Origin: Pontibacter lucknowensis
GTDB taxonomy: Bacteria; Bacteroidota; Bacteroidia; Cytophagales; Hymenobacteraceae
DNA: 64,000 nt
Direction: 5' to 3'
Assembly: GCF_900156415.1 (NCBI RefSeq)
Contig: NZ_FTNM01000001.1
Location: forward strand, 1,116,001-1,180,000
The notes beneath the pieces are model-generated. The model ran no database searches, had not been told where the DNA came from, and saw only the letters and a list, made by a program, of their open reading frames with translations. Positions 35,388-46,213 of this stretch are shown here, in pieces (within the stretch, counting starts at the first letter, position 1; every line of letters starts with the position of its first letter). The position numbers and the translations under genes are program-made.

Positions 35388-37913
35388 ATGAAACACATCT
35401 ACAATCCAACCGCCGCCTTCACCCAGCGGCCAACTGCCAACGCTACGGGAACAGCTGCGGCAAGTAAAGTCTTTATGCTACTGTTACTAAGCTTTTTCCT
35501 GCTGGCTAGTGGGGAGAGTGTGGGGCAGAGTATACCTGTTTATAATAATGGCTTCACCGCCAGTGAAAGAGCCGGGATTTCTTTCGATTCAGATGGAAAA
35601 GGAATTGGCCCATCTTATAGTAATAATGAATTGGTAATTAATTCCACTGGAACTGGTAGTAGTGCTGGTTATAATGGGTTTATTTTTATAAACACTAATT
35701 ACCAAACTAAACCCGGTTTTACATACAATATCTCGCTTAAGGCACGTGTAACAGGAAGTGGGAGTAACCGAGATGGTAAATTCTATGTGAATTTAGGTAA
35801 TTCTGAAAGCCAAATAAGAGAAGGAGCTTTCAAAGCAATACCACAAATAGATATAAGCAATACTGATTTTTTAAGCACTACATCGGCAAACTTGGTTCTA
35901 GGAAGTATGTCGAATCTGGTCATTGGAATTTATGTGGATGGAAGTAGAAACGATGCAACAATACGTTTTGATGATTTAGTTATTACTGAAAGGTGTGCCC
36001 CTCCTGTGCCACAAGCTTTCTCTGCAAGTAGCTGCACTGGCCCTGCAGATTTAGTGCTGACAGCCACAGGTGCTACTGCAGGTGAAAGATACCGATGGTA
36101 TAAAGGGAATTCATCCTCTTATGACGAGACTATTGAAGGTTCTTATTCAGTTAGAGTTTCAACAAGCACTATATATTACGTATCAAGATATAATGTTTTA
36201 GGGCAATGTGAAGGTCCTCGTGTAGCTATTGAAGCTCTGATTGGAAAGCCAGTGAAGCCAACTGTAACGACCACAGATAACTGCCCAACTGGTGAGGTAG
36301 TACTTACTGCAAGAGGTGCTTCTGCTGGTGATACATATGTTTGGATGAGGAATGGTAATATAGTTGCTGAGATTACTGCAACTAGCGCGAATAATTTCAC
36401 TTCCACACAAACCTTTAAAAGAGCAAATGAATATGGATTAGTAAGTGTATATATAAGAAAACCTTCTGGTAGTTTATGTACTCAAAGCGATTCTTGGGAT
36501 GTAAATGTTATGCAACAGGGACAAAATATTACTTCACCCAGCGCTTCAGCAATTTCAGCTTGTATTGGAGGATCTGTGGTTTTGACAGCATCAGGCGCAG
36601 TTTTAGGTGAAACATATAGATGGTATACGAATCAAGCTGATGTATTTCCACAATGGCAAGGCGATATCTATGAAATAGAGGCACCTACTACTCAAACAAC
36701 TTATTATGTAAGCAAATATAATATTACTTTAGGGTGTGAAAGTGCTAAAGTTCCAATTTCAGTTACACCTGCACCAATACTGCAACATAGCGCGATAACA
36801 GGGAATCAGACGGTTTGCCAAGGAAGGACTGAAATTTATAGCGTGCCTAATGTAGTTGGAGCATCATATACTTGGTCAATAGTTCCCGCTGATGGTTTCG
36901 TTAACTCGCCAGCTCCATCTATAGCTAATGCTAATACAAATCAAGTAAGTATTACTTCCCCAAATGAAGCTTATAGAGGTACACTTAGAGTAACTGTATC
37001 GAATTCTTGTAACAGCTATACATCGGAACTTACAGTTGAGGCTTCTAATAATAATGTGGCAACGGGAAATCTTGTTGAACCTGTTAATCCAGTAGTAGGT
37101 CAGCCTGAGACTTATGGATTTGCATCAAATATTGATGACAATTTGATTGGCACTTTGATTTGGTCATATCGTAGAACAAATTCGCCTGAATGGATTTCAA
37201 CTTCACCTTCACCAACTACCTCTAGGACATTTACTTTCCAATCTATGCCAGGAGATTTAAATGGTGTTAGAGTAGAAATCCAAGTGTTGAATCCAGAAAA
37301 CTATTGCGTAACAGGATTGAGTGCGACAAATACATTTTTTGTTGGTAATGAAGCAATTGTACCCCTCCCGGTCGAGCTCATGTTCTTCAAAGCGCAGGCA
37401 CAAACCAAAGGTGTTAATTTAACTTGGGCCACAGCTTCAGAGCAGGAGAATAAAGGCTTCGAAGTGCAGGTATCGAGAAATGCTAGAGATTTTGAAGCGA
37501 TAGGATTTGTGGAGAGTAAAGTAGGTACCACTGCTTTACGCCAGGATTACAACTTCCTAGATACAAAAGCGGTGATAGGCACACGTTACTATAGACTGAA
37601 GCAGGTTGACTTAGACGGCACCACTTCTTACTCGCCAATCAGAGCAGTTGCTTTGAACACAGGTAATGGCACAGCTTCGGCCTACCCTAATCCATTCGAT
37701 GATGCAGTAGTTGTGACTCTCAATGGTACAGAAGCTCGTAACGTGCAGGTAATGTTAATGGATGCAATGGGTAAGGTGCTACAGCAGCGTACCGAGGAAA
37801 CCTCCGGCAACTCCATCACAGTAGATATGCGTAGTGTTACTACTAAAGGGATGTATGTGCTTTATATACTCGACAATGACACAAAGCATACATTTAAACT
37901 TATGAAGCGTTAG
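35388..37913 (+). CDS. T9SS type A sorting domain-containing protein, 841 aa
   Basis: A secreted protein with a long positively charged n-region and a signal peptide (hydrophobic residues about 29-42, cleavage near VGQS). After an N-terminal beta region come three Ig-like units of similar pattern (C-x-G-x-x-V-L-T-A-x-G ... YRWY ... TYYVS-x-N) at about residues 205-275, 290-370 and 385-460, then a PKD-like domain (about 470-560). The last 80 residues are a T9SS type A C-terminal sorting domain, with YPNPF, DAMGKVL and TKGMYVLYI. The linker PLPVELMFFKAQ is shared with the giant neighbour. Third codon positions are AT-rich compared with most of the window. The surface target is unknown. Confidence 0.9.
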   Translation: MKHIYNPTAAFTQRPTANATGTAAASKVFMLLLLSFFLLASGESVGQSIPVYNNGFTASERAGISFDSDGKGIGPSYSNNELVINSTGTGSSAGYNGFIFINTNYQTKPGFTYNISLKARVTGSGSNRDGKFYVNLGNSESQIREGAFKAIPQIDISNTDFLSTTSANLVLGSMSNLVIGIYVDGSRNDATIRFDDLVITERCAPPVPQAFSASSCTGPADLVLTATGATAGERYRWYKGNSSSYDETIEGSYSVRVSTSTIYYVSRYNVLGQCEGPRVAIEALIGKPVKPTVTTTDNCPTGEVVLTARGASAGDTYVWMRNGNIVAEITATSANNFTSTQTFKRANEYGLVSVYIRKPSGSLCTQSDSWDVNVMQQGQNITSPSASAISACIGGSVVLTASGAVLGETYRWYTNQADVFPQWQGDIYEIEAPTTQTTYYVSKYNITLGCESAKVPISVTPAPILQHSAITGNQTVCQGRTEIYSVPNVVGASYTWSIVPADGFVNSPAPSIANANTNQVSITSPNEAYRGTLRVTVSNSCNSYTSELTVEASNNNVATGNLVEPVNPVVGQPETYGFASNIDDNLIGTLIWSYRRTNSPEWISTSPSPTTSRTFTFQSMPGDLNGVRVEIQVLNPENYCVTGLSATNTFFVGNEAIVPLPVELMFFKAQAQTKGVNLTWATASEQENKGFEVQVSRNARDFEAIGFVESKVGTTALRQDYNFLDTKAVIGTRYYRLKQVDLDGTTSYSPIRAVALNTGNGTASAYPNPFDDAVVVTLNGTEARNVQVMLMDAMGKVLQQRTEETSGNSITVDMRSVTTKGMYVLYILDNDTKHTFKLMKR

Positions 37914-37931
37914 AGTCAGATAAACTCTCAG

Positions 37932-37979
37932 AAAACAGAAAAGGGCTGCAGGGAACTGCAGCCCTTTTCTGTTTTTATT
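37932..37979 (+). terminator. Intrinsic terminator after the 841-aa protein gene
   Basis: A perfect 19-bp stem (37932-37950 with 37957-37975) ending in a T-rich run. Confidence 0.9.
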
Positions 37980-38680
37980 TACAGGCAATTTTAAAGACAT
38001 ATATATTGACCTATTCTAGTGTTTTATCATGAGCAATTGAGACTAATTATTTACTTATACTATACTGCATAGCTCTCTATATCAACTATATGTGATCTTT
38101 AATATGATGGGGGTCTGTGTTATACTTTAGATTTTTTGTAAAGAGTTCTTTATGAATGTTACCTACTTTAGGTTAAAGCAAGTTTAATTATGTTGCAACC
38201 CATGCAAGTTAAATTTCCTGCGCTATTATGCGGTTTTGAATCTGGCAAACGCACAAAATAAAGTAATGTAATTAAATCGGTATATGATATATTTAAACAA
38301 ATATCTGCTGTCTAAAAACGTAGTTAATTGCACAGCTTTACAATGTTATAAAAAAGACAGATTGTATTCAGGAGAGAAATGAAATAATACCGAAAACCTA
38401 TATATAATATTTTAATGCAAACATAATATAGTCAATAAATAACCTTTTTTAATGCCATTTGAAAAAAATAAACTTGAAAAGTTTCCAAATAACTTAATCA
38501 AGGTACTTTTTAAAAAATAGCCTTGAATGCACTAAAAACGCTATATAAAAGAAGAGAGTTAAAATCAGACAAAAAAACAGGGATTAATATTGCAAAAGTG
38601 AAAGATAAATTATCTTATTTTGTGATAATTAACTTAGCATTAAAACTGCACAAAAATTTATTAACTCTTAACTTTTAGCT
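37980..38680. other. Long AT-rich intergenic region upstream of the giant T9SS gene
   Basis: About 700 bp, among the most AT-rich parts of the window. I see no credible coding sequence or RNA gene, no AGGTATA copy, and no clear TAnnTTTG site. A long leader or regulatory region is likely. Unusual for a genome where most gaps are under 200 bp. Confidence 0.55.
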
Positions 38681-41600
38681 ATGGCACAAATCTACTCCCC
38701 CCCTTTAGGCCGGCTTATACGTTCTCTGCTCTTGCAGTGCGTGATTATGCTGGGTCTGGTCTCCACTGTAGTGGCGCAGGCTGCTCTACCAGTTAATCAT
38801 GATGGCCCTTGGCGAAACTACACAGGTACAGGATGGACCATCAGCGGTTTAAGTGCTGATGGAGCAAACCTGAGTCCAAGTTCGAGTGGAGGATCTGCTC
38901 AGTACAGGTCAACCAATGCATCTATTGTGATCGATCTTGAAAATATTGATTCTGAACTGCAGACAAAGTATAGGCTAAGCTATAGTGTAAAAGCCACTGC
39001 CACTACAAGTGCTTACACCGCTAACTTCAGAGTAAGCTACCTAAGCCAGAATGAAGGTGAAGAAACTCCATCTTATAAAACTCTTGTAGAAACGACGCCG
39101 TCTTACACGAAAGTAGATAGAGTTAGCAACATCCTGCCAGGAAATGCTACGCAAGTTAAGTTTGAGTTGACCGAAATTTCAGGTACTTATGTGCTATTCG
39201 ATGCACTAGCTATAACACAAGAGCCAGAAATCACTAGCTTCACTCCTACACAAGGTGCACCAGGCCATACAGTAACAATAACTGGTTTACTGTTTAATGA
39301 TGCTCTTAGAGTAAACATCGGAGGAGTAGATGTGCCGACCGTTACACAAGACGTAAATGGCGAACCAACACAAGTACCAGGGTTTACTGTAAACTCTGAT
39401 GGTACATCCATTACAACCACAGTTCCTGAAGGAGCTGTTAATGATAGAAAGATCATTGTAGAAACGCCAGCAGGTATAGCCACAAGTACTGACAACTTTA
39501 TTGTGCTTGGACCTAGGTTTGCGTCAGGTGCTGCAAATCAGTTCACGCCCATAAAAGGCGATATCGGTGAAGAGATTACGCTAAGAGGTATTTACTTCAA
39601 AGGCGTTACACGAGTACTATTTAATGGAATAGCTGCTGTGCCAACCGAGATTATACCTGGTAATCCAGACTTGATAAAGGTAAACGTGCCTCTAGGTGCT
39701 AGCAAAGGTAAAATAACTATTGTTAGCCCTGGTGGTACAGATGTAAGCATAAATGACTTTGATGTTAATGCGCCAGCCTTTATAGCAAGGGATGTAGATG
39801 GTGCTGGTACAATGCGTGAATTCATGCCAATTCTTGGCGGGGCAAATACTGAAATTACGATCTATGGTAAAAACCTGTCTAGCGTAATTGCAGTGAAATT
39901 CTTGGGTGCTGAGGGAACAGAAGATGACAAAAATGGTGTGGTAGTTCCTTTTGAAAGTGACACAGAGTTGGTCGTAAAAGCACCTGCTAATGCCGTTACT
40001 GGTCCTATAATGCTAATAACAGCGGATAATAAAACGGTAACAAGCGATGATATTTTCACATTTGTGCCTGCGCCAATCATTACACTGCTAGTGCCAACGT
40101 ACGGTATAGCTGGTGATGTGATTACAATCAGAGGAGAATATTTCGAAAACACTACTGAAGTGAAGTTTGGCGAAATAGCCGTGGATCCTAAAACAGAGCA
40201 AAACCTTGGTGGGTTTGAAGTATTGGATGCAGGCACTAAAATTAGCGTAACAGTGCCTGCAGGTGCCATAACAGCAAAAGTGTTTGTAACAACTGAGATG
40301 GGAGGTACTGCTGAAAGCAAAGATAACTTTGTAATTGTGCAAGCGCCAGAGTACAGCAGCATGACTCCAGAAGAAGGACCTGTTGGAAGAGTAGTTAACA
40401 TCAGAGGCAAATATTTCACAGGTGTAAACAAAGTAACATTCTTGGGTACGCCTGCATCTGCTCCTGAAAGCGATGAAGACTCAGGAGAAGCTACTGGATC
40501 GGATGAAGATGAAGCACCTTCGGAAGGTGATGAAGAAACTCCTGTCTCAACTGGTGTTGTAGCTTATTTTGAATTTGTTTCTGATACTGAAATCAATGTG
40601 ACAGTTCCTGTGGGAGCTGAGACAGGCGAGATCAAGATTGAAAACGTTGTCAGCAGTGTAAACACTCCTGAGTTCAAAGTAATCATTGCTCCGGTTATCA
40701 CATCCTTCACCCCTGAGTCAGGTAAAGTTGGGGATTTGGTAACTATTAGAGGATACAACTTTGATGGAGCTACTATAGTCGCTTTCGGTGATGCTGAAGT
40801 GCATCCAGCTATTGTAGGAGAAGGAGAAGATGAAGGGCAAGAAGGCTTTACTGTTAAGTCTGATACTGAAATTGAAGTGCGTGTGCCAGCTGGTGCCGTA
40901 ACTTCTAAAATCACAGTATCAGTGGATGACAAATCTGATACCTACAAAGATGATTTCGTAGTTATTCATACACCAATCATCGCGACAGAGAATGCTTTCA
41001 CACCTGAAAGAGAAGTTGCTGGTACAGAAATCACGATCAAAGGAGAAAACTTTACAGGCGTAAACAATATAGTTTTCCTGGGCGAAGCTGATGTAGTGGG
41101 TGATGACGAAGAAGTAATCAGTGACAACGTTACTGCACCTACCTTTACTGTAGTATCAGATACTGAAATTAAAGTAACCATACCAAATGGTGCCGTAAGC
41201 GGACCTGTAATGGTAACTAATATCGCAGGTTCTGATACCAGCGCCGAACCCTTCGAAGTAATTACAAAACCTGAGATAACTGACTTTGCAGAGAAAAAAG
41301 GCAAAGCGGACGATAGCGTTATCATTAGTGGTTATCTGCTGAATGGTGCTACCTCGGTAACTTTTGTAGGAACTACAGGTCAGGTAGAAGCTGCGTTTGA
41401 GGCTGCTACAGATGGCAGGACTTTAACAGCCACTGTGCCTAATGGTGCTATTACAGGTGTTATTACTGTAAACTTCCCAGAAGAATTCTCAGTAACGACA
41501 GCGAGTGAGTACGAGGTAGTACAGGCGCCGGTAATTGTTTCGTTTACTCCTGAACAAGGTTTGGGTGGTGATGAAGTAACCATCGTCGGTTTGAACTTCG

Positions 41601-44600
41601 ACAATATCACAGAGGTGAAATTTAACGCAGCAGTAGCTAACATTGAGGGGCTAGTAATAACTAATGCACCAGAAGCTACAGAAGAGAATCCTCTGAAGCA
41701 GTTCAACATTGTGGTGCCGACTAATGCCACTACAGGCCCAATTAGCATTGCAGCAGCTGGTGGCCCTGGTAAAAGCGAAAATGTTTTCACAGTATTGAAG
41801 CCAGAGCAGATTAGCTTCACCCCTGACTCAAGCTATGCGAACGAAGAAGTAACAATTAGGGGCATGTACCTGAGAAACTTAAGCAAAGTGACTTTCAATG
41901 GTAATAACAAAGCTATTACAGTAGATCCTAGTGATGTAGTGGAAGATGGGGATACAGGTTTCCAAATTGTTAAAGTAAAGGCTCCGTTTGATGCAAATAA
42001 GGGAACCATCACTTTAACAACGCCAGCAGGTGATGGTACTAGTGAAGGAGTGTATAATGTAATTGAACCGGTTATAAGAAGCATCGCAACGATTGACGGT
42101 AAAACTGACAACCAAGGTTATGCCGGAAGAACCAAAGTAACATTGACAGGTACAAACTTCACTAAATACTATAATGAAGCTACCCATGGTTATGACGATG
42201 CTGCTCCGGTAGTAACTCTGAGCGGTGTAGCAATGGCCCTTGAGAGCTTTAATGATACACAGATTTCTTTCCTGCTACCAACCACTGCAAGCAGCGGCCC
42301 AATAGTGGTAAGATCATTGAGTGGTATAAGCCCAGGAGTACAATTCTCAGTAATGGCTCCTGCTAATATTGCAATCAACCCTAATCCAGCCTACACAAAT
42401 CAGCTAATTACGGTAACTGCTGACAACCTAATTGGTGTGAAGAGCATTACATACAACGGGGAAGAGATAGTAACCGAATCCATAACAGAGGCTGAAACAG
42501 CTGGTACTTTTACTTTCATTGCTCCTGTTGCAAAGGGTGCTCTAACGAACGGAGAGGCTGCCCTAATCATTGAAACCAATAGTGGTACAGGACTAGCTAA
42601 CTTTACTATTCTGAAGCCAATAATTAGTACTATAGTAAAAACCAGAGACTACACAGCTCAAAACCCAGTAAGAACTGTTACAATCAACGGAGCGAACTTT
42701 ACTAAATATTGGACAGGAAATGCTATAGGTGAGAAATATCCAGTTGTAAGATTCACAGGAGCTGAAAACCCTGCTATAATTAAAGACGGGGCGGAAGATG
42801 GTAAATTAGTTGTTGAAATCCCTAATGATGCGAAAACAGGACCAATAATGGTTACATCTGCTAATGGCTCGGCTCAAAGCACAGACTTTACAGTTATCGG
42901 GCAGCCAGTGATCACTAGCTTTACTCCTGCAGCTGATGTAGAAGGAGCACTCGTGACGATCAATGGTAGTTTCTTTGACGAGGCAGTAAAAGTGACTTTC
43001 AAAGGCGATGCAGCTGACTTAAATGATGATAAGGAAGTTTTAGCGCTAGCTTTTGAGCCAAATGCCTCAAACAGCGAGATCAAAGTAAAAGTACCGGTAG
43101 GAGCTAACAATGGCAGAATTACAGTTACCAACCTGAATACAGCCAACCCAACAGGAGAAAGCACTACAGACTTCAGAGTTGTTAAAATGCCTGTTGTAAC
43201 CGAAGTAACAGCAGACTCTCGTATGTACGGGGCTACTGTAACTATGACAGGTGAAAACCTTGCTGATGTCAACACAACGGATAATGGTAAGGTGCAGGTT
43301 TACTTTACAGGCCATAACAATACATGGATTAAAGCGACTGTAGATAGCTATGACTTGTTTGATGCGACTCTTATTACCTTTAAGATACCTGCAAATTCAA
43401 TTACAGGCCCACTAAGGGTAGTGAACAAAGCAGGCCAGGTAATTACTAGCGATTTTGAAATAACAAGCCCACTAATTGTCGGTTTCGCACATGCAGACGG
43501 AAATCCTGTTACGACAGATGCTCCAGCCCGTATTAATGAGGTAATTACAATCAAAGGCTACAGGTTAGGTAATATTGGTACGATCACCTTTAAAGGCGCA
43601 GAAGCAACAGGCTACGAAGAAGTTGATGCTAACAACCTTAAAGTAACGGTGCCAAGAAGAGCTACTACTGATATAGTAACAATCCGATCTGAAGTAGAAG
43701 GACAAATGGTGGACACAGAAAGCGCTATGGATGTTAACATCATACAGCCTAAGATCACGGTTACTCCTAATGCACTTGTTTTCATGGAGAAGCCGAATGT
43801 GCAATCAGCAGCTAAACCTTACACTATCACAGCTGAAGGTTTAATGGTTGGAGAAACATCGATGACAGTTAACATTAGGCCAAAAGGAGCCAATCCTGGA
43901 GATGTAACGTTATTCGAGGTTTCTGAAACAAATATGGAAGGCTCTTTTGTAAAAGGTTTTGAAACTTCATTAAATGTTAACTCTGATGGTACTATCGAGC
44001 CGAAAACTCTGTGGATACGCTTCATGACTAACGTAAGTGATTATCATTACGCGGAAATGTACCATAGAGCGCCACTTGGTGCGACGGAAGCATTACTGGC
44101 GCTGGAAGGTAACTCCGTAACACCACTACCAGTAGAACTCATCGCCTTCAACGCTAGAAAAGAAGGTAACGGCGTTCAACTGACATGGGCAACAGCTTCT
44201 GAATTAGACAACGACTACTTCGAAGTACAGATGACAGACGACCTGAAAGGTGAATTTAAGGCGGTAGGCAAAGTGAAGAGCAAAGTAAATACGACTGCGC
44301 TTCGTCAGGACTACCAGTTCAACCACAAAGGCAACTTCAACGGAACACGTTACTACAGACTGAAGCAGGTGGACCTGGATGGTACATTTGAATACAGCAA
44401 AGTAGTAGCCGTATCTTCTAACGGAGTGAACCTGGCAGTTGGCCCAAGAGTGTATCCGAACCCAATCAACGCTGACTCTAAGCTGGTATACAATGCCGAC
44501 AGAGCAGGTAAGTTGAATGTGCGTATCGTGAACATGAATGGTTCAGCCGTTCAGAACCTTAGCTACGACATCGAAGAAGGTGAGAACACGATCCTTCTGA

Positions 44601-44689
44601 ACCTGAACTACAACCTGCCAACAGGCATCTATATCCTGATGACAGAGTTTAACGGTAAGACGGAGCAGGTGAAACTGATGAAGCAGTAA
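38681..44689 (+). CDS. Giant IPT/TIG-repeat T9SS cargo protein, 2002 aa
   Basis: A 2002-residue secreted protein: signal peptide (about residues 12-33), an N-terminal domain with a jelly-roll look (about 35-180), about 16 tandem IPT/TIG-like immunoglobulin repeats (pattern ITSFTPxxGxxGxxVTIxGxxF ... VxFxGxxA ... ITVxVPxGAxxGxIxVxxxxG) and a T9SS type A sorting domain at the end (YPNPI, NLPTGIYIL). Repeat 5 holds an Asp/Glu/Ser-rich insert (about 605-635). The shared linker (PLPVELIAF ... LTWATASE ... TTALRQDY) precedes the sorting domain, as in the 841-residue protein. It is probably a surface adhesin or stalk. Coding bias is AT-rich with a Gly-Thr-Val-rich product. No SprF-type gene is adjacent. 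Confidence 0.92.
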   Translation: MAQIYSPPLGRLIRSLLLQCVIMLGLVSTVVAQAALPVNHDGPWRNYTGTGWTISGLSADGANLSPSSSGGSAQYRSTNASIVIDLENIDSELQTKYRLSYSVKATATTSAYTANFRVSYLSQNEGEETPSYKTLVETTPSYTKVDRVSNILPGNATQVKFELTEISGTYVLFDALAITQEPEITSFTPTQGAPGHTVTITGLLFNDALRVNIGGVDVPTVTQDVNGEPTQVPGFTVNSDGTSITTTVPEGAVNDRKIIVETPAGIATSTDNFIVLGPRFASGAANQFTPIKGDIGEEITLRGIYFKGVTRVLFNGIAAVPTEIIPGNPDLIKVNVPLGASKGKITIVSPGGTDVSINDFDVNAPAFIARDVDGAGTMREFMPILGGANTEITIYGKNLSSVIAVKFLGAEGTEDDKNGVVVPFESDTELVVKAPANAVTGPIMLITADNKTVTSDDIFTFVPAPIITLLVPTYGIAGDVITIRGEYFENTTEVKFGEIAVDPKTEQNLGGFEVLDAGTKISVTVPAGAITAKVFVTTEMGGTAESKDNFVIVQAPEYSSMTPEEGPVGRVVNIRGKYFTGVNKVTFLGTPASAPESDEDSGEATGSDEDEAPSEGDEETPVSTGVVAYFEFVSDTEINVTVPVGAETGEIKIENVVSSVNTPEFKVIIAPVITSFTPESGKVGDLVTIRGYNFDGATIVAFGDAEVHPAIVGEGEDEGQEGFTVKSDTEIEVRVPAGAVTSKITVSVDDKSDTYKDDFVVIHTPIIATENAFTPEREVAGTEITIKGENFTGVNNIVFLGEADVVGDDEEVISDNVTAPTFTVVSDTEIKVTIPNGAVSGPVMVTNIAGSDTSAEPFEVITKPEITDFAEKKGKADDSVIISGYLLNGATSVTFVGTTGQVEAAFEAATDGRTLTATVPNGAITGVITVNFPEEFSVTTASEYEVVQAPVIVSFTPEQGLGGDEVTIVGLNFDNITEVKFNAAVANIEGLVITNAPEATEENPLKQFNIVVPTNATTGPISIAAAGGPGKSENVFTVLKPEQISFTPDSSYANEEVTIRGMYLRNLSKVTFNGNNKAITVDPSDVVEDGDTGFQIVKVKAPFDANKGTITLTTPAGDGTSEGVYNVIEPVIRSIATIDGKTDNQGYAGRTKVTLTGTNFTKYYNEATHGYDDAAPVVTLSGVAMALESFNDTQISFLLPTTASSGPIVVRSLSGISPGVQFSVMAPANIAINPNPAYTNQLITVTADNLIGVKSITYNGEEIVTESITEAETAGTFTFIAPVAKGALTNGEAALIIETNSGTGLANFTILKPIISTIVKTRDYTAQNPVRTVTINGANFTKYWTGNAIGEKYPVVRFTGAENPAIIKDGAEDGKLVVEIPNDAKTGPIMVTSANGSAQSTDFTVIGQPVITSFTPAADVEGALVTINGSFFDEAVKVTFKGDAADLNDDKEVLALAFEPNASNSEIKVKVPVGANNGRITVTNLNTANPTGESTTDFRVVKMPVVTEVTADSRMYGATVTMTGENLADVNTTDNGKVQVYFTGHNNTWIKATVDSYDLFDATLITFKIPANSITGPLRVVNKAGQVITSDFEITSPLIVGFAHADGNPVTTDAPARINEVITIKGYRLGNIGTITFKGAEATGYEEVDANNLKVTVPRRATTDIVTIRSEVEGQMVDTESAMDVNIIQPKITVTPNALVFMEKPNVQSAAKPYTITAEGLMVGETSMTVNIRPKGANPGDVTLFEVSETNMEGSFVKGFETSLNVNSDGTIEPKTLWIRFMTNVSDYHYAEMYHRAPLGATEALLALEGNSVTPLPVELIAFNARKEGNGVQLTWATASELDNDYFEVQMTDDLKGEFKAVGKVKSKVNTTALRQDYQFNHKGNFNGTRYYRLKQVDLDGTFEYSKVVAVSSNGVNLAVGPRVYPNPINADSKLVYNADRAGKLNVRIVNMNGSAVQNLSYDIEEGENTILLNLNYNLPTGIYILMTEFNGKTEQVKLMKQ

Positions 44690-44708
44690 TCCGAGCATCA
44701 CCATCATA

Positions 44709-44739
44709 AAGAAGGCCCGCCAATTTGGCGGGCCTTCTT
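44709..44739. terminator. Intrinsic terminator after the giant T9SS gene
   Basis: A perfect 13-bp GC-rich stem (44709-44721 with 44727-44739) with a 5-nt loop, 20 bp after the stop codon. Confidence 0.88.
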
Positions 44740-44903
44740 GCTTTATAAGGAAACTGATCGAAGCATATGGAGCTGCCTAAAGCCTAAATAAATTTAAAGC
44801 CTCTAAATCCAGTAACCTGAGCAGCATCGTAGATAAACTTTTGAAACATTGGTTTATTCAGGTGCAAGCTTTAATTTTGAAGGATTATAAAAACAAAGCA
44901 GCC

Positions 44904-46178
44904 ATGCAGAAAGACACAGCTATATTTGACCTGATTGCTAAAGAGAAAGCACGCCAGACCCACGGCATCGAACTGATCGCGTCCGAGAACTTCGTTTCGG
45001 ATCAGGTGATGGAGGCGATGGGCAGTGTGATGACCAACAAGTACGCCGAAGGCCTGCCGGGCAAGCGTTACTATGGTGGTTGCGAAATTGTGGATCAGTC
45101 GGAGCAGCTGGCGATCGATCGTGCGAAGGAGCTTTTTGGAGCAACCTGGGTAAACGTGCAACCACACTCAGGAGCGCAGGCCAACTCAGCTGTGATGCTC
45201 GCAGTATTGCAGCCAGGTGACAAGATCCTGGGTTTCGACCTGTCTCACGGTGGTCACCTGACACATGGCTCGCCTGTTAACTTCTCTGGTAAACTGTACC
45301 AGCCAAGCTTCTATGGCGTGGAGCAGGAGACTGGTCTGATTGATTTTGACAAAGTAGTGGAAACAGCCCGTCGTGAGAAGCCGAAGCTGATCATCTGTGG
45401 TGCTTCTGCTTACAGCCGCGACTGGGATTATAAAAAACTGCGTGCCGCCGCTGATGAGGTAGGCGCACTATTACTGGCCGATATCTCCCACCCTTCCGGC
45501 TTGATTGCTAAGGGGCTACTGAACAACCCATTTGAGCACTGCCATATCATCACTACGACCACGCACAAAACACTGCGTGGCCCAAGAGGTGGTATGATCA
45601 TGATGGGCAAAGACTTTGAAAATCCGTTTGGCCTGAAGACTCCTAAAGGAGAAACCCGCATGATGTCATCTTTGCTGGACGGTGCCGTATTCCCGGGAAC
45701 ACAAGGCGGCCCGCTGGAGCACGTGATCGCAGCGAAGGCTGTTGCTTACTACGAGGCCTTGTCAGACGACTATATGGGTTACATCAAGCAAGTGCAGCAG
45801 AATGCGCAGGCGATGGCGACTGCTTTTGTAGAGCGTGGCTATAACATCATCTCTGGTGGCACAGACAACCACATGATGCTGATCGACCTGCGTTCGAAAG
45901 GTATAACTGGCAAGCTGGCAGAAAACACGCTTGTAAAGGCTGACATCACCATCAACAAGAACATGGTGCCATTCGACGATAAGTCACCTTTTGTGACCTC
46001 CGGTATGCGCGTAGGTACAGCCGCTATAACAACACGTGGTCTTAAAGAAGCCGATATGGCTCGCATCGTCGAGTTTATGGACGATGTGCTTACCAATAAC
46101 GATAACGAAAGCAAAATTGAGGCTGTGCGCAAAGAAGTGAACAGCTGGATGAAAGACTATCCACTTTTTGCTTACTAA
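44904..46178 (+). CDS. glyA: Serine hydroxymethyltransferase
   Basis: A 424-residue PLP enzyme converting serine and tetrahydrofolate to glycine and 5,10-methylene-THF. The PLP-binding Lys222 is in [14 protein letters not shown], with [12 protein letters not shown] at the N-terminus and [16 protein letters not shown] frame extends upstream to 44841, but [11 protein letters not shown] is the usual N-terminus, so the ATG at 44904 is chosen. The gene begins the region where AGGTATA again becomes rare: only one copy, at 45899. Probably monocistronic; tatC starts 35 bp later, so read-through is possible. Confidence 0.96.
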   Translation: MQKDTAIFDLIAKEKARQTHGIELIASENFVSDQVMEAMGSVMTNKYAEGLPGKRYYGGCEIVDQSEQLAIDRAKELFGATWVNVQPHSGAQANSAVMLAVLQPGDKILGFDLSHGGHLTHGSPVNFSGKLYQPSFYGVEQETGLIDFDKVVETARREKPKLIICGASAYSRDWDYKKLRAAADEVGALLLADISHPSGLIAKGLLNNPFEHCHIITTTTHKTLRGPRGGMIMMGKDFENPFGLKTPKGETRMMSSLLDGAVFPGTQGGPLEHVIAAKAVAYYEALSDDYMGYIKQVQQNAQAMATAFVERGYNIISGGTDNHMMLIDLRSKGITGKLAENTLVKADITINKNMVPFDDKSPFVTSGMRVGTAAITTRGLKEADMARIVEFMDDVLTNNDNESKIEAVRKEVNSWMKDYPLFAY

Positions 46179-46213
46179 TTCTATCCTAAAAATTTATTTA
46201 TAAGCCATCATTA

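Noticed and set aside
38681..44689. Repeat-driven assembly error in the giant gene
   Set aside because: The TIG units differ enough in nucleotide sequence, and the frame stays open with a proper sorting domain, so collapse is not indicated.
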